Shown here piece by piece: positions 1 to 42,690 of a stretch of DNA of 64,000 nt. Each line of letters opens with the position of its first letter. The first letter of the stretch is position 1. A model generated the notes under the pieces. The model worked only from the letters and a program-made list of their open reading frames with translations. It was not told the origin of the DNA and did no database searches. The translations under genes were made by a program, and so were the position numbers. The stretch is taken from assembly GCF_010015445.1 (NCBI RefSeq), contig NC_053114.1:31314079-31378078 (forward strand), read 5' to 3'. Origin of the DNA: Perca fluviatilis. Lineage: Eukaryota > Chordata > Actinopteri > Perciformes > Percidae.

Positions 1-1274
1 TTCCCACTGAAACAGACTGGACCTTGTCTACAGATTTTGTCTTTGATAGGTAAAAAGGACTTGGTAGTCCTACAATAGTTTAGCGCTGTAAAACTAACTC
101 ACCCAAACATGTCCAAATCCCAAATACAGTACCATACACAGCCTTTGTTACTTACAAATACTTGTTCCAAACAGGTAATTACAGTCTAGTTATTGAGCAA
201 CACCTTGCTCTGGGCTTTATCTCCCTCTCCGGAGAGTAACAAAGGAGAAGGAAAGAGAGGTAACATGATACAGATGGATGGTGTGCGTCTACTATTGCAC
301 TCAGTGTGTAACACAGCACCTTTTCCCCTTTCTTGCTTAAAACTAATGCCCTTACACTTAAAAAAATATATATACATTTCCCTGGAAGTAACAATCACAT
401 AACTACCTAATGCTTTCCGTTTTATAATTTCTCCCACTGCTGCTCAGATTGCACCTTCCGTCTTTCAGCTACTATTCACATTCAAAAAAGGTCACGAGTG
501 AGTAATACACATTCATCTATGTCTTCCAGGAACAGTAACATGTAGTGAGAGGTTAACTTTGATATTCCATGCCACTTAATTACTAGTCTGGCTCTGTGTA
601 TCCAATTTGTTCCACCATAGCTTCCAGATTATTTGGGGCAATGTTTTAAAAAACGCAACCCATTTCTCTCTGTGTAAAACAAGGCCTCTTCATTGTTTCC
701 GTGCATCTCTGAGGATAAAGGATATTGGGGATTTGCTGGTTGATAGCTTTTTTAGTGTTATGTTTGCAGCAGATGTAAAAATAAATCTCAGTCTATGAAT
801 TGACTATAATAATTATTAACACAGAGCTCAAATTACAACACTGCCTACATAAAACCACAAATTTGACCAGTGAAAGATGAATTAATTTAGGCAATACTAG
901 CAAGAGTGCAACATCTTTTGACCTCAGCCAACACTATTTTTTGTGACATTTGTTCAGGATTTTTTCTTTACAGATATGAGCCATTCTAGGCTTCACACTG
1001 TATGTGAAGTCCTTTTGTCCTTAGCAGGTGTGTGACACTACAATGTGAAACTCTGCAGTCGCTTTGTAGTTGTTTACAGTTTCTGCACCTTATCACCAAA
1101 ACAAAGACGTGTGCATTTTTTGTAGGTGGTGGCTTAATGTCTGATTTCTTGACAATGTCCCACAATACAGTTCAGTGCTACAATGTAGATGTTGTTTTTT
1201 TTTTTTACAAACAATATGTAATTCCACCTCTCATTCACAGCAGCAGCTATCCATTTTCCCCATGAGTAGTGAGT

Positions 1275-1387
<113 letters not shown>

Positions 1388-1395
1388 CAACCTAC

Positions 1396-1659
1396 CTCCA
1401 TGGCTAGTGCAGCCGTTTGCTGGTCGTAGTGATTCAGTAGATTGGGCATGAAGGTGGTGTTGTAAGGCAGATCCTGGCACATTCTCAGTCTGATGGGCTC
1501 ACAGCTAAATTCACTGTGGCTCTCTATGGACTCCATATGAATGGACAGAGCGGGTGTAACCAGGGAGAAAATAAGTAGGAAGATAGGGATGAGGACTGAA
1601 AAACAGACAGGAACTTGTCTGCAGTAAATTGTGGTAGTTTTTGAAAACTGGTCTTTCAT
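1396..1659 (-). CDS. fzd3: Frizzled-3, first coding exon (partial gene)
   Basis: This exon encodes the N-terminus of a Frizzled Wnt receptor; the gene continues beyond the left edge. From an ATG at 1659 the 88 codons begin with a plausible signal peptide (hydrophobic core around VPVCFSVLIPIFLLIFSLV, then TPALS). The start of the extracellular cysteine-rich domain follows: HSEFSCEPIRLRMCQDLPYN, then TTFMPNLLNHYDQQTAALAM. This matches the FZD3 cysteine-rich domain nearly residue for residue as I recall it, and is clearly closer to FZD3 than to FZD6. The exon ends ATGGAG|GTAGGT in phase 0, and the intron opens almost at once into a long (TG)n tract. Upstream in-frame ATGs exist up to 1767, so the initiator is an inference based on distance to the hydrophobic core. 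An acceptor-like CAG at 1596-1598 would remove this ATG if used. Frizzled receptors carry seven membrane helices; those lie outside the window. Paralogue (a or b) not resolved. Confidence 0.88.
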
Positions 1660-2539
1660 AAGTCCTCTTCCAAGTGCTTGCATCTTAATGATAGACATTT
1701 CTCCACAGTGGCTTAGTCTGATGACTTTATCATCCCCCAGACAACCACAAGATAGCCCCGAAGACATGCATGAATTGTTTTTAAAGCTTCTTAACAGTTA
1801 TAAGCAATTGAGTCCATTTTTAGTGTCAGTGGCGGAGGTAAAAGCAAGAAAACCACAAGGCGGGTACACTCTGTATAGTATATGTACCCTAACCTGCACA
1901 TGTGGTGGAGTCCCAATTCATCTGTATGCCATGAATGAAGCTGTTGTGTCAGTCTTCAAATTCACCTGTCATTGTAGTATTTGCTTTTCTTGTAGCATCT
2001 CAGAATGAGTCATGTGAATTGTTCCTCATTTGAAGAAAAAAAAAACGTTATATGGCTTCTCTCGACCTCCTGGTAATCCCCTGGTCAAAGACAGATCCTT
2101 CCTGTTCCATCCTCAAACCGAAAGCATGTTGCTGAGATAATAGATCCACCATCAGATATCTGCTGGAGGTCTCCTCTGGGCTGCTGTATGTCTCTTTCAT
2201 CCGCTCTATTTGTTTGTGTCTCCTCTCACTCCATTTCCAGTGATGTTACAAAGAAACGTCTGAAGTTGAGCCCTAATGTCATTATCCTCCAAATGATTTC
2301 ATGGGTTCCTCTGGAAGATACAAAAATCCTGTCTTTCAACGTATTTTGTCACACTGGAGTGGATCCATCAAACAGGTCCTGCAGGTCTAAACACACAAGG
2401 CCTAATGGTCAAACAAACAGAGTGGGTATAGTTTCTGATCAGGATCAGCCACACCCTTGTCTCTGTACAAGTCAGGATTCAAATATGTGATGAAATCTAC
2501 TCCAGACAATTGGGTGGTACTGGTACTGTAGCTAGTAGG

Positions 2540-3620
2540 TAGCTAACGTTTAGGCATTTCTGAAAGACAGACAGACGACAGACTGTGTGTTGAACCTGCA
2601 ATGTCAAATTATCTTCGTCTATGAGCGTTGTGTGAGCGGGGTCATACGTAGTTCATGTTGCAGACTACTGAAAATATGTTCAAAGCGAATCACGACAACT
2701 AATGCAGGTTTCAAACTGTTAATGTAAATGTTAACGTTACACCTGCGGATGATCAGACACTCCCACACTCTCGTGTTTGTGTGAGGTTGGCCGGGCAACA
2801 GTAGCGTTCACCTGCGATGTTTCACACGGTGTCTTTATGGTTGACTACACAGTAAACTTATTAAAAAAATAAAAAAGGCTTAGGTAATATGAAATAAAGG
2901 AGTAAATAAGGGTGTCCATTTATTAAGGTTTAAATTACACCTGCGTCAACTGCTCGACCGTTAACGTTATATCGTTAGATACGAGCTAACTTGCGTGACA
3001 TCACTAATAGCTAACGTTAGCTAGCGTTAACACTAAATTAATAACTATAACATTGTACTGAACACCTCTGTAACGTACGACAACGGTAAATGTTACAGGT
3101 CACTTAACGTTAGCTCTCTTCATAGCAGAACCTGGCTAGTTTTAGAAAGCACACACCTTTAAAAGGTAGCGTTAGACTCCAGTGAGGCATCTTCGCTGTG
3201 TTGAATTAAGAACCACACACGGTGACACGCACACGAGAGCGTATCAATCTGGGGGAGGAGGGGGGGGCTGTGTGTGTTTGTCACCGCAGTGTCTTCAGAC
3301 CAACACCGCTGTTTGTGCACGATTCATTTAAAGCATTTATAGACGAATTCTGTCGGGCTTGTCGACAAGAATAACATAAATAAAGGAATCAAACAGTTCC
3401 TGTCTAACGTTACAAATAGAAATGCTTTACCTTGTGTAAAGAATAACGAGCGGTTCGGGCGCTCCTCGGCTCCACGGGCTCCGTTTACTGCAGTACTTCG
3501 CGGTTCCACTGTTTGCAGCTGGTTGCCTGCAGCCAGCAGCGTGCAGCCGACACATCGTGCCCGCGGATTCCTCGTGACCGCGCAGAGATATGACAAAATT
3601 GTCCCCACGGACGTTGCATG
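2540..3620 (-). promoter_or_regulatory. CpG-rich putative fzd3 promoter/5'UTR region
   Basis: This stretch is richer in CpG than its surroundings and contains several AACGTTA and GCTAACGTTAGC palindromes, a word also clustered upstream of nrbp1. A good splice donor on the minus strand (ACACAAG|GTAAAG, exon end at 3431) suggests a noncoding first exon at about 3431-3610 that splices toward the fzd3 coding exon. The transcription start was not located. A conservative reading is fzd3 promoter plus 5'UTR exon; no other gene is visible here. Confidence 0.45.
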
Positions 3621-4611
3621 TTGTTATCTTACTGTATAAATGTCAATACTTTTAGACATATGCGATAGGTATTTGTTGGCGAGAAACTGTGCATTTAATT
3701 TCAATAAAGGCGAGATGGACCAGAAACAGATATTTTAATTGCCACTGATTATAATGTGCTGTCTTATAACAATTGGACAACACAAAAACTAGCTAAGTAG
3801 GGAAACTGTGAGTGTGTTCTGTGTACTGGATATATGTAGTGGTCTTTTATATTTTTGGGCGAGTTTTATTTTGTGAATGTTATTATACTCACTTAAATTT
3901 GACATTGCTAAACATGCTTGTGTGACCACAGCACATTTGTGGGTTTCTCACTTGTAACAGAGAACTCATAGGCTCCAGAAGCACCAGGGATTCAGCATCA
4001 TTTTCAAGGTCACATGAAGGCCCTGTTGGGTTTAACTGGATCCAACCTGGGATCCCATATATACACCACAGTGCCTGTAGCACCAGACAGGACACAAAGA
4101 ATGAAAAATTAAAAAATTAAAATCTGCCATTGAAGTCAAGGCAGAGACACACTTCCTCCAGGGCTAGGTGCAAGGAGTCAACCAGTCCTCCTGTAGCAAA
4201 GATGGGAACTAAAAGAAATACTAAGCACAAAACTAAACTAACTAAATTTAAATGCACACATTACTAGAAATCTTTATTAGAATGTATTCATTAAATGTAT
4301 ACTGCTAAAAAAACATGATGCAAATAATGAAACACACTATACATCGAAAAATAAATGTTACAAAATACAACAACTTAACAGTTTAAGCTGAATCAGGTGA
4401 AAATGATGAGTGATGATGACACTGGTTTTGTCCTAGCGGGCAAATTCTCATTGGAAACAACAATGCAACCACCAAAACTTTTGGATTATCCATTTAGCCT
4501 GGTAAGTGCAACTTTAAGTCTTTCAAATCAATGCATTTTTAAAAACATTTTAAATTGTGTTTTCAAGTTGATCAATTTCAAGAAAATAAAACAAGTTTGT
4601 TTCAACACTGA

Positions 4612-4710
4612 CAAAAAAAAAAAAAAAAAAAAACATTATAAAAAAAAATTTTTTTACAATATTTTTTAAAAAAAAAAAAAAAAAAAAAAGGTGAAAAAAG
4701 ATTTTTTTTC
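4612..4710. repeat. Poly-A/poly-T rich tract
   Basis: Runs of A (about 22 and 23 bases) separated by short T runs, able to pair with each other. It could be a decayed retroposon tail or simple low complexity; no retroposon body is recognisable beside it. Confidence 0.8.
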
Positions 4711-4875
4711 GTAAACCCCTCAGAAATGGGAGAACCATTACTTCACAGGCGCCGACTGATAATGCACTCAAACGTACAATATATCACAACATACAACTTT
4801 GCTTCAATTCAGTTTCATTTCATTTGTCCCGATACCACAATAAACTTGCATCTATACTCATTCATCTTGTGATTT

Positions 4876-5002
<127 letters not shown>

Positions 5003-6203
5003 CATGAGTTCACAGTGTGACATCAACGTCATACTGAGTGAAATGGCCTAACAGATTTGTTGGGATTGTATCAGTCAGCACTATGTCAATATTTATCCCT
5101 TACAGCCTGAGGATTAGTACTGCGTGCTAGGATTCCCTTCCACACAATTGAGCATGGCATTAGATTAACCGTTTCAGCGCTGATCTGATCATCTCTGTCG
5201 TTGAGTTGTGGGGGGTTTGGCAGCTGGCCCACATACTGGTTTTACCTCTTATTTCCCCACAGTATACTGTACATACCGGTACACAAATGAAATCAATCTA
5301 AACAGCTATGCTGCAATCCTGATTATTTTTAATTCAGGGCATCTTTCTTAAAATAGGTCATTGACACTGCATTTTAGCAATCTGAATTTTAGATGACGAG
5401 ACCTTCTGTAACTCTGGGTCCATACAGAATAAGATTTAAATTAGCTATTTCAGTTTCTCCATTATTTTGTCATTTTGCCACTGCTTATGTCTTACTAAAA
5501 GCAAAAACAACAAAACAGTACGGTTAAACAAAACCGTTAAACATACTTTTTGATTATATCCTGTGGGAGTTGATCAACCCTACATTTTTACATAGCTTTT
5601 CAAGTAGTTTGTTTTCTCTCTGAGGCATTTAAAAATAAAAAAATAAAAAATGAAATTCAATCAACTCTAGCACAAGACTGACCAATAATGATGTGGTGAG
5701 AGGAAAATTTAAAATAAAATGAACAATGTAAAAAAAAGAAAAAAGCTTGAATTAATGTGAAACCAAATACTGTACCTGCACAGAAATAAAAATAATTCGG
5801 CAATTTATAGCAAACACATTAAACTAATTGACATTATATGACTCCACATAACAGTTTACCATTGTGCATAAGCAGCTAGCATGAATCATCATTATTTATG
5901 GAAATTAAACTTGTATGTTGGCAAACATTGACGATTATGGTTTGTTGAATGCATCTCAAATGCAACGGAGTGTTTAAGAATCTGTACAAATAGTATATTA
6001 AAAACCTTCAGAACTATAAAATATATTTTGCTGAAAATGAGAGTTCATAAAAGCCAAAATATACCTTAATTACCAAATAATTTGTTTATATTCTTTCTAA
6101 CCAGAGGTTTCTTCATATGACAAATGTCGTACTATTGAACATAAACAGTCATGGATGGATACTGATAAGTAATAAGAAAAAATTTGTATCTCATTTTAGC
6201 TTC

Positions 6204-6905
6204 CACACGCATATAGCGAGCCAAAGTCACGCCCTTCTACTTCCGGCCAATGGGACCTATCTTTCGAAAAAATATGAACAAGAGTCAATGGAGAGATAAT
6301 AATTATCCAGTTTGAATTGAGCCATGGATTACAAATATGATGTTCGTCAATTTAGAAGATAATTTTTCAACCGAAGAAAGTCTTGTTTGTTGTTAAACTG
6401 TTGAAGTTTAAGACTGTGAAAATACGTAATTACAAAGACTACACACTTCAGTGTCACATGGATGACGTCTCGCTGAAGCTACAATGTCTGTGTGTATTGT
6501 ACCGAGGATGTAATGTTACACAAATGAGCAGAGGATCTCGCTTGTTCTTTTGCTTATTTCCTGAAAACGCTTCACTGGAAAAAACACAGCTGTGTTGTGG
6601 AACAGAGCAAGTTGAGCATCAGCTAGGAGACGTAAATTGTGTTAGACGAGAGATTTAGTTCACTGAGCGGTTTCACACAAAAATAAGTGGTCATATGACA
6701 AACCTACAGCTAACTGAGACTTTCTTCGGTTGAAAAATGATCTTTTAAATTGACGAACATCATATTTGTAATCCATGGCTCAATTCAAACGGGAACAAAA
6801 AATAATTATCATCTCTCAATTGACTCTCGTTCATATTTTTTCCCGAATTAAGGTCCCATGAGGTCCACCGGAAGGGGCGTGACTTCGGCTCTCTATATGC
6901 ACACT
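6204..6905. mobile_element. Fold-back (long inverted repeat) element
   Basis: The arms 6204-6383 and 6717-6905 are diverged reverse complements of about 180-190 bp around a loop of about 333 bp. Matching blocks include GCCATGGATTACAAATATGA in the left arm against its complement at about 6760-6780, the CCGAAGAAAGTCT inner end, and GCATATAG near the outer ends. The layout is that of a nonautonomous DNA transposon with long terminal inverted repeats. No transposase and no clear target duplication were seen, and arm divergence implies an old insertion. A 91-codon open frame in the loop has no recognisable similarity. Confidence 0.8.
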
Positions 6906-7332
6906 GAATCTCAATATCTGCACAAAAGGATCTGGACTTTGGAATGCACCTACTGAAATGTACATTGTGTGAGTCATTGTGTGTCACTGTAAATCAATTT
7001 ACCATTCATTGGGGTCATCAGGTACAAATGCACTGACATCAACCAAACTGTATTCTGCTCACAGCTTCACACACAAGATAAACGGTTTGGTTTATAAAAG
7101 GACAACAAATTGAGCCACCTGGTAACCCATCTGTGAATCAACGTATGTGGCTGTAAGATACCACAAAGCAAGAACCAGTTTCTTTAAATTGATTTCACTC
7201 CTGTTCCACAGTGACACTCAACTAGGTGACTATAGTGCAACTGTACCAGTCTCAATACAGGTGTAGCAATGCCTTTTGGGATTCAGCTGTGCTTGTCTAC
7301 GTGGAGTGGTGTCCTTCCTGCTTTTTGATCAG

Positions 7333-10107
<2,775 letters not shown>

Positions 10108-10220
10108 CTCTCTGCTGTGTCAGAAGTTTCCCTTTGAATAAACGAATAGCCGTTATTTTTGAGCAACTGTCCAACAACGGACAAACAGAAACTCCCAACT
10201 TCCCTCTGTCCACTTCCTTA

Positions 10221-10228
10221 TGACGTCA
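10221..10228. promoter_or_regulatory. Consensus CRE (TGACGTCA) upstream of krtcap3
   Basis: A perfect palindromic cAMP-response element about 115 bp upstream of the krtcap3 ATG, with nearby CTTCCT (ETS-like) words. The position suits a proximal promoter element for CREB/ATF factors. The transcription start is not mapped, so function is inferred. Confidence 0.5.
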
Positions 10229-10229
10229 G

Positions 10230-12556
10230 GAAACTCACCTGTAAATTACCTGTGGCTTGCTGGACGCTGAGGGGCGCAACAGTCATTCCAAATTAATTAA
10301 AGCATATATAAGCATCTTTGCTCGATCATCCTCAGAAACACTGCAAAATAAAAACACATAAATGCAAAAATAATAATAATAAAAAATAAATAAATAAGCT
10401 TTTCTTTCAGACAGGCTAAAAATAACAAAGTGAAGCATTTCACACATTTATTTGAAAGAATAGTCATACTTTGCAGGTTCTGTCAGGATACATGTCTCAG
10501 AAAAGACATACACATTTACTGACGCTCGTGTCATATAGAAATTGAAGAATATACACATTTAACCAAAAACTCACATCCTTGAGTGACAGGCTAAAGCTGC
10601 CCACCCTGTATGATTATTTAATAACCAGTTTCAACACCACCAATACTTTGGGTGGAAGAGATAGTATATACACACCACACACACACAAAGAGAAAGAGAG
10701 ACAGGGAGAGGGAGTATAAAGCTGCTCTGGTGATCACATTGGTTGGTTTTTACCACTTCTCTAGACAAAAAGTGGTGCACTTACATTCTCCTGGCTGACT
10801 TTAAAACACATCTTTGGAATATACAATCTTTGCAGTTTACAAATACACATACAGAGGGAAATCAAGTTAATGCATTAAGATGGACTATACATGCATGTAT
10901 AGCAGAAATGCACATTTGGAGCACAATAGTAGCCTTAATACATTTAAAAAATACTTCAGAAATATATTTGAGTGGAGATCATTGGATAAATATGATCTCA
11001 CTGGTGAGGTGACCAATTTAACATTTTAAGTCATCAACCAGCAACAGAGGACAGCTCTGGCTGCAAACTCATACAGTAGTCTTCAATTAAACTGGTAATG
11101 TGATTATAAGACATTTCTAATATAATCTCATTAAAATTCCAGAAAAAAAGGTAAGTTATTGTATCTTATAGTATCGTAACTGCTTTTTTTTCTATACATA
11201 CAGAGAATGTTATACTATAATGAAGTTGTGTATTGGCTCAGACTTCCAACAATGCAGTGGGAAAATCACAGTAAACAAAGTGAAATAAGTAAAGAAAAAC
11301 GTATGCTATACAGTGTCTGTAATATAAATAAAGCATATGATGCTCTCACACAGATGTGTCAGGAAAAGGCTAGGTCCTCTCTCCACAGCTTATGGCAGCT
11401 GAGTTCAGTACACAAGTCTCACATGAATGAATTTTACAGGCAGAGTAGCATGTGTGAACCCAACAAGCAGCAAATGGTTAAACAATGAATAAAATTATAA
11501 AAACAGAGAAAAGAGGACTTAAAGGCATGTGCGTAGGTCCAGCGTAAGGCAAACAGCAGAGCAAAATGTAAAAAACAAACAGAAACAGAGATTTAGTAAC
11601 ACTGAGTTCACAGTACCTCAAAGTAACCAAGTAACCATTGAGAATTGGCATGATGCCCACCCAAAATGTGATATGCATTGGTGCACATACATGTGTTCTG
11701 TATCAAAGGCTTTTTAAAAATATTTATCATGTGTTTTTGTCTATTATAAAGTCAACAGAGAAAGTTGCATCTCTGCCATCCAGTTTTCAAACTATTACAT
11801 ATATTTAACCAGATGGGTGACAGGTTGATCAAACACATCACAAAAGTCAAAGAGTCAGGAATGTTCATATATCATATGTTCATATTCATATGAGGCAAAA
11901 CAAAAAGTAACCCAAATGAGGGGGAACCATGCAAAATGAGGATCCCGAAAGAATGGCTTGGCGTATGGCCTAGAGAAGCTAGTTTTGCTGGTGGTCAGCA
12001 GAAGTGGATCAGATGATTAACATTTAGTTTAACAATGGTGAGAGGTGAGTTAGTGTGTGGTGCGACTCCACTGAAGGTCTGAATCAGTCTTGATGTTTTA
12101 GACCGTCTCATCCTATCCCATCCTAGGCTATTCATTATGTAAACGCCTCACACTAAAATATAACTGTTTGAGAAAAAGTGGGTTTAAAGTTAAGGCTGTA
12201 AGAAATCCAGCCAGTACTGTCAATTGTCTGTTGCAGTATTAATGACATTTACCTTTTAGTTAAACAGCAAACTTAATTGCCAACACATTCAAAATAATCC
12301 CACACATGTATATGTATGTTTGGACTTTTACAATAAAAATGTCAAATCAGTCCAGGTGGCTTCTTTGGAGTCCCTGGACTCTAAAACTGGCGGTATGTTA
12401 AAGGATTTGTGTGCTTTTAGGAAGTTTTAATCCCTGAAGCAGAGAAAACCCCCACCCTTTTGGTCACATTACCACCTAAGGCTTACAAGAAAAGACATAC
12501 AAAAATATATAGTCAATGTGTTGAGTAACCAAAAAGAAAATGTAATAATAATATGA
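10230..12556. other. krtcap3-nrbp1 intergenic region and nrbp1 3'UTR
   Basis: No coding exon was recognised. The nrbp1 3'UTR runs leftwards from 12557-12588. One minus-strand AATAAA lies at 10447-10452 and would imply a 3'UTR of about 2.1 kb, but this is unproven. The rest is AT-rich unique sequence. Confidence 0.5.
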
Positions 12557-12587
12557 TTAGACAGCAATGTAGTTGAGGAACCCGTTG

Positions 12588-26364
<13,777 letters not shown>

Positions 26365-26559
26365 CATGACACAAATTGTATGTTGCTGGCTTTCCTAATA
26401 GGAAGCCTCTTTCCTGCTTTCCACTTTCTCTGTTTGAGCTGGTCACACATCCATTTTCCTCTCTGGCCTGACTTTCAACAAGATAGAGCTCAAGCGGGGG
26501 CCTGTAAACAAATTACACATGTTGAGGTTCATAACCTTTGGCAATAAAGTATCATCTTT

Positions 26560-28060
26560 TCAAACGTTAAGTCGTATTTTGCCACTTAGCTTAACGTTAA
26601 TTAACTGAGAGACGAACTTATGTCGTGTGCTTTGCTGGTTGGACTCAGAGGCAGAGAAACATACTGTTACAAGACACTAAAACATAATTCACTCAATCTA
26701 ACTAACGTTAGCTACTGTAGCTAATTTAACTGTTGAAGGCTTTTGCTAAATGTTCAACGTTAGCATAGCTAGAGAAGTTCAGCCTCCCAGTGCTTGGCTA
26801 ACTTTCCCCCGGCTAACAAGCTAATGAAAGGTAAATAACGTTAAACAAATGGCTAACATAAAGTTAAGTAGCTAACGTTAGCAATGCATAACATATCTTA
26901 CCGTGGAACAGAAGACTATCGCCGAATGAAGAGTCTTGGGTTACATACTGATGAAAAAGCAGTGAAAATAGATGAATTTAGACAAAAATGCTAGCTAGTT
27001 CGTCATAAAATATGTTGTTGGGTTTTCACTCTTGTCCCTCTCAGCAAAAGTGGGAGGGGCAGGGCAGCAGTTGGGGAGCGCTTGTTTGCGCGCAGAAAAC
27101 GCAGTGGTGTAGAGTAGACCATGAAGTTTGACCTGACAAAAAAATAACAATAAAAGAAATACCCTATATGAGATAGCAAGATTATATATTATTTAATTCA
27201 ACAAATGTTCTAACTGTGTCGTGGTTAATGGAGTTAATATAACACCCCACCGTCCAGCAAAACACAATAAGTGTGGTGAAAGTGTATGTAAGTATTTATA
27301 CCCAAATAAAGACCTTACGACTAGAATATAGGATATATTTTTTGTCCTTTTTAAGCATAGTTGCCGTCTCAATATTCATTTTGTAAAATCAAGCGCACTC
27401 AAATTTGGTTTTGATGATGAGCAGGAGCTCGAAGAACAATCAAGATAGTTCACATCCATTAATCCTAGTTTTGGACGAAGCGCATCGCAAAGAGCCCAGC
27501 CCAACGTTACAGGTATGTAAAATGTGTCTGTATATCATTTAATCATTAAACCATTAAACCGTTACATTTATGCTGCATGGTTAAATTAAATAAAACGTTT
27601 CATGAAAAAAGAAGAATGTAGGGGTGGAATTCACGTATCTTAAGCGAAAACGGAAGTTGTCAGAGGTGAACACTCTCTCCTCGCTTGTAGAAGGGTTGTG
27701 CAGCTGTTTCACGTTGCTAATATTCTGCGCAAGATGTTATCCACGATTTACATGCAAGGCAGTGATGCAAACAAGCAATAAAGGAATTCTTGTGTGGTTG
27801 CTTTTTGGATAAAAAGACCCCTGTCTCTCTTCGCCCACTATGCGGAGGCTTAACGATACCGACGCCGTCCGTATAGGTCGCATATAAGGGATATTTTATG
27901 GAAGGTGGGACGAGGGAGAGGTTGTGAGGCTGGAGAGTCGAGACATCGGCAGAGCTAGAGGCTAGAGAGAGAGAAGCCTTAGCAAGCTAGCTCTCGTGAC
28001 AGTAACAGTTAGAACGGAACAGTGACTTTTTCCGTACAACAACACGTCGGCTCGGTCATC
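26560..28060. promoter_or_regulatory. Divergent nrbp1/kctd3 promoter region
   Basis: The nrbp1 5' side (26560-27110) carries six AACGTT words and a likely noncoding exon on the minus strand whose donor is at 26902|26901 (CACG|GTAAGATA). The kctd3 5'UTR lies immediately upstream of its ATG at 28061 and is purine- and CpG-rich (about 27900-28060). Start sites were not mapped. The head-to-head spacing of about 1.1 kb is compatible with a shared or bidirectional promoter. Confidence 0.5.
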
Positions 28061-41278
<13,218 letters not shown>

Positions 41279-42506
41279 CAGTGCCCACCACCCTTTTCTT
41301 TCCATCCCAGTCAGAGGAATCATCTTGTAGAGGCATCCTGTAGGCACATGTGGAGTTCTGGATATCACAGCAGAGGAGGAATGTGGCTTTTTCAGGTGTA
41401 GCTTATGATGTAACTGGATAAATGACCTTCTAGTTTTGGGACTCCACACAATATGCTACCATGCTTTAATGAGTCTGTCTCAGGACAGGTTTGCTTTCTA
41501 CGCTGACAAACTTTTATTTAAACGATACACCTTTTTTTTTTTTAAGTCAGTGGAACTCAAACATTGGTGTCATACTTTTAAAGGCAAAATCTATCTGACA
41601 TGACGAAGCAGTTGCAACATCCCAACAGCAACAGCATGTCATCTCAACCAGGCCATGAATGCATTTGGGTTTTGATGTTTTAAGGGATTTCAATTTTTAT
41701 CACACTTGTAAAATCTGCTGGGCACAACTGGACCTCCGACTATCTCAGATGGCTTTTGGTGTAACAGATGACGGGTGATGAGGTTTGCACTTTCAGCTAA
41801 AAATCTGAAAGCAATTTGCCAGCTCAGTTAGTCTAATAAGAGAACTGCTGAAATTGGTTTCTCTCCCTGTGTGTTCAAGCTACATCTTAACAAACAATAC
41901 AATAACTACAGGAACAGGCGTGTTGTTACTGCCTGTTTGGTTGAAGCACAAGCAGGTGTTAGGCCACTAAAGTGTAGCTTGAATCAAGGTTCATCAAAAT
42001 CAAAATCAAGCACAAAAGCACACTACTAGTAAAACAAAAAAGGATTTAAAACACTATCTAAGGAGCGCTTTATCTTGTGAGACCCTTAAACAGATAATGG
42101 AAGCAAAATGGAATTAACAATGGCACAGTTTGTACTTTTATCAGATATCTGAAGTTTTTTTTTATTGACTTATAGTCTGGTAGGAATTTGTTCAGAACCT
42201 GACCTAAATCATTTGAGCTTTGAACAGAAAACTAACAACAAACTATAATTTTCATCATAAATAAAAAAAAATACCCATTACAAAAACATTCAAATTACAA
42301 TGATATAAAACAGAAAAAGGTTGCCATTTTTGGTGATTGACCAAACAATTATTGACTAGATTTGGAAGGATTAGGCCCCTTTTAAAAACTCAGTATGATG
42401 TGGCGTGTCTCTGACAATATGTACAACCTGTCGTTCCGTGAATGGCTTCTTTAACATAACTTAAACATGTTGCCCTACCAGAACATTGGCAGCTACTTGA
42501 ACACTA

Positions 42507-42690
42507 GTCCCGCATTGCCAGACCTTTTTATCATTCTGCAATAGGGGAAAAAAAACGCTCTGGCTTGTTTGTATTTCTTGAAACCAATCACAATCATCTT
42601 GGGTGGCGCTAAGCCCAGGGTGCAGTGACAGTGCCCTTGAACTAGTGTCAGGAGGGAACTTGTTTTAGTGGAACATTTGCATGTGGAGAG
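42507..42690. mobile_element. Partial copy of the repeat also found at 17690/20027
   Basis: Shares GCATTGCCAGACC, CCAATCACAATCATCTTGGG, a GGCGCTAAG block and GGAACTTGTTTTAGTGGAAC with the split copy at about 17690-17850. Truncated on the right. Confidence 0.65.

Noticed and set aside
3431..3608. Open frame upstream of fzd3 ending in a donor, possible coding first exon
   Set aside because: In the frame compatible with the next exon there is no ATG (the open frame starts with GTG) and a stop lies just upstream. Its only ATG frame would join out of phase. It is better read as 5'UTR.
3889..4095. 68-codon minus-strand open frame between fzd3 and krtcap3
   Set aside because: No recognisable family, no splice context and no homology that I can recall.
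6383..6658. 91-codon open frame inside the fold-back element
   Set aside because: No recognisable domain and odd composition; it lies in the loop of a nonautonomous element, so it is probably chance.
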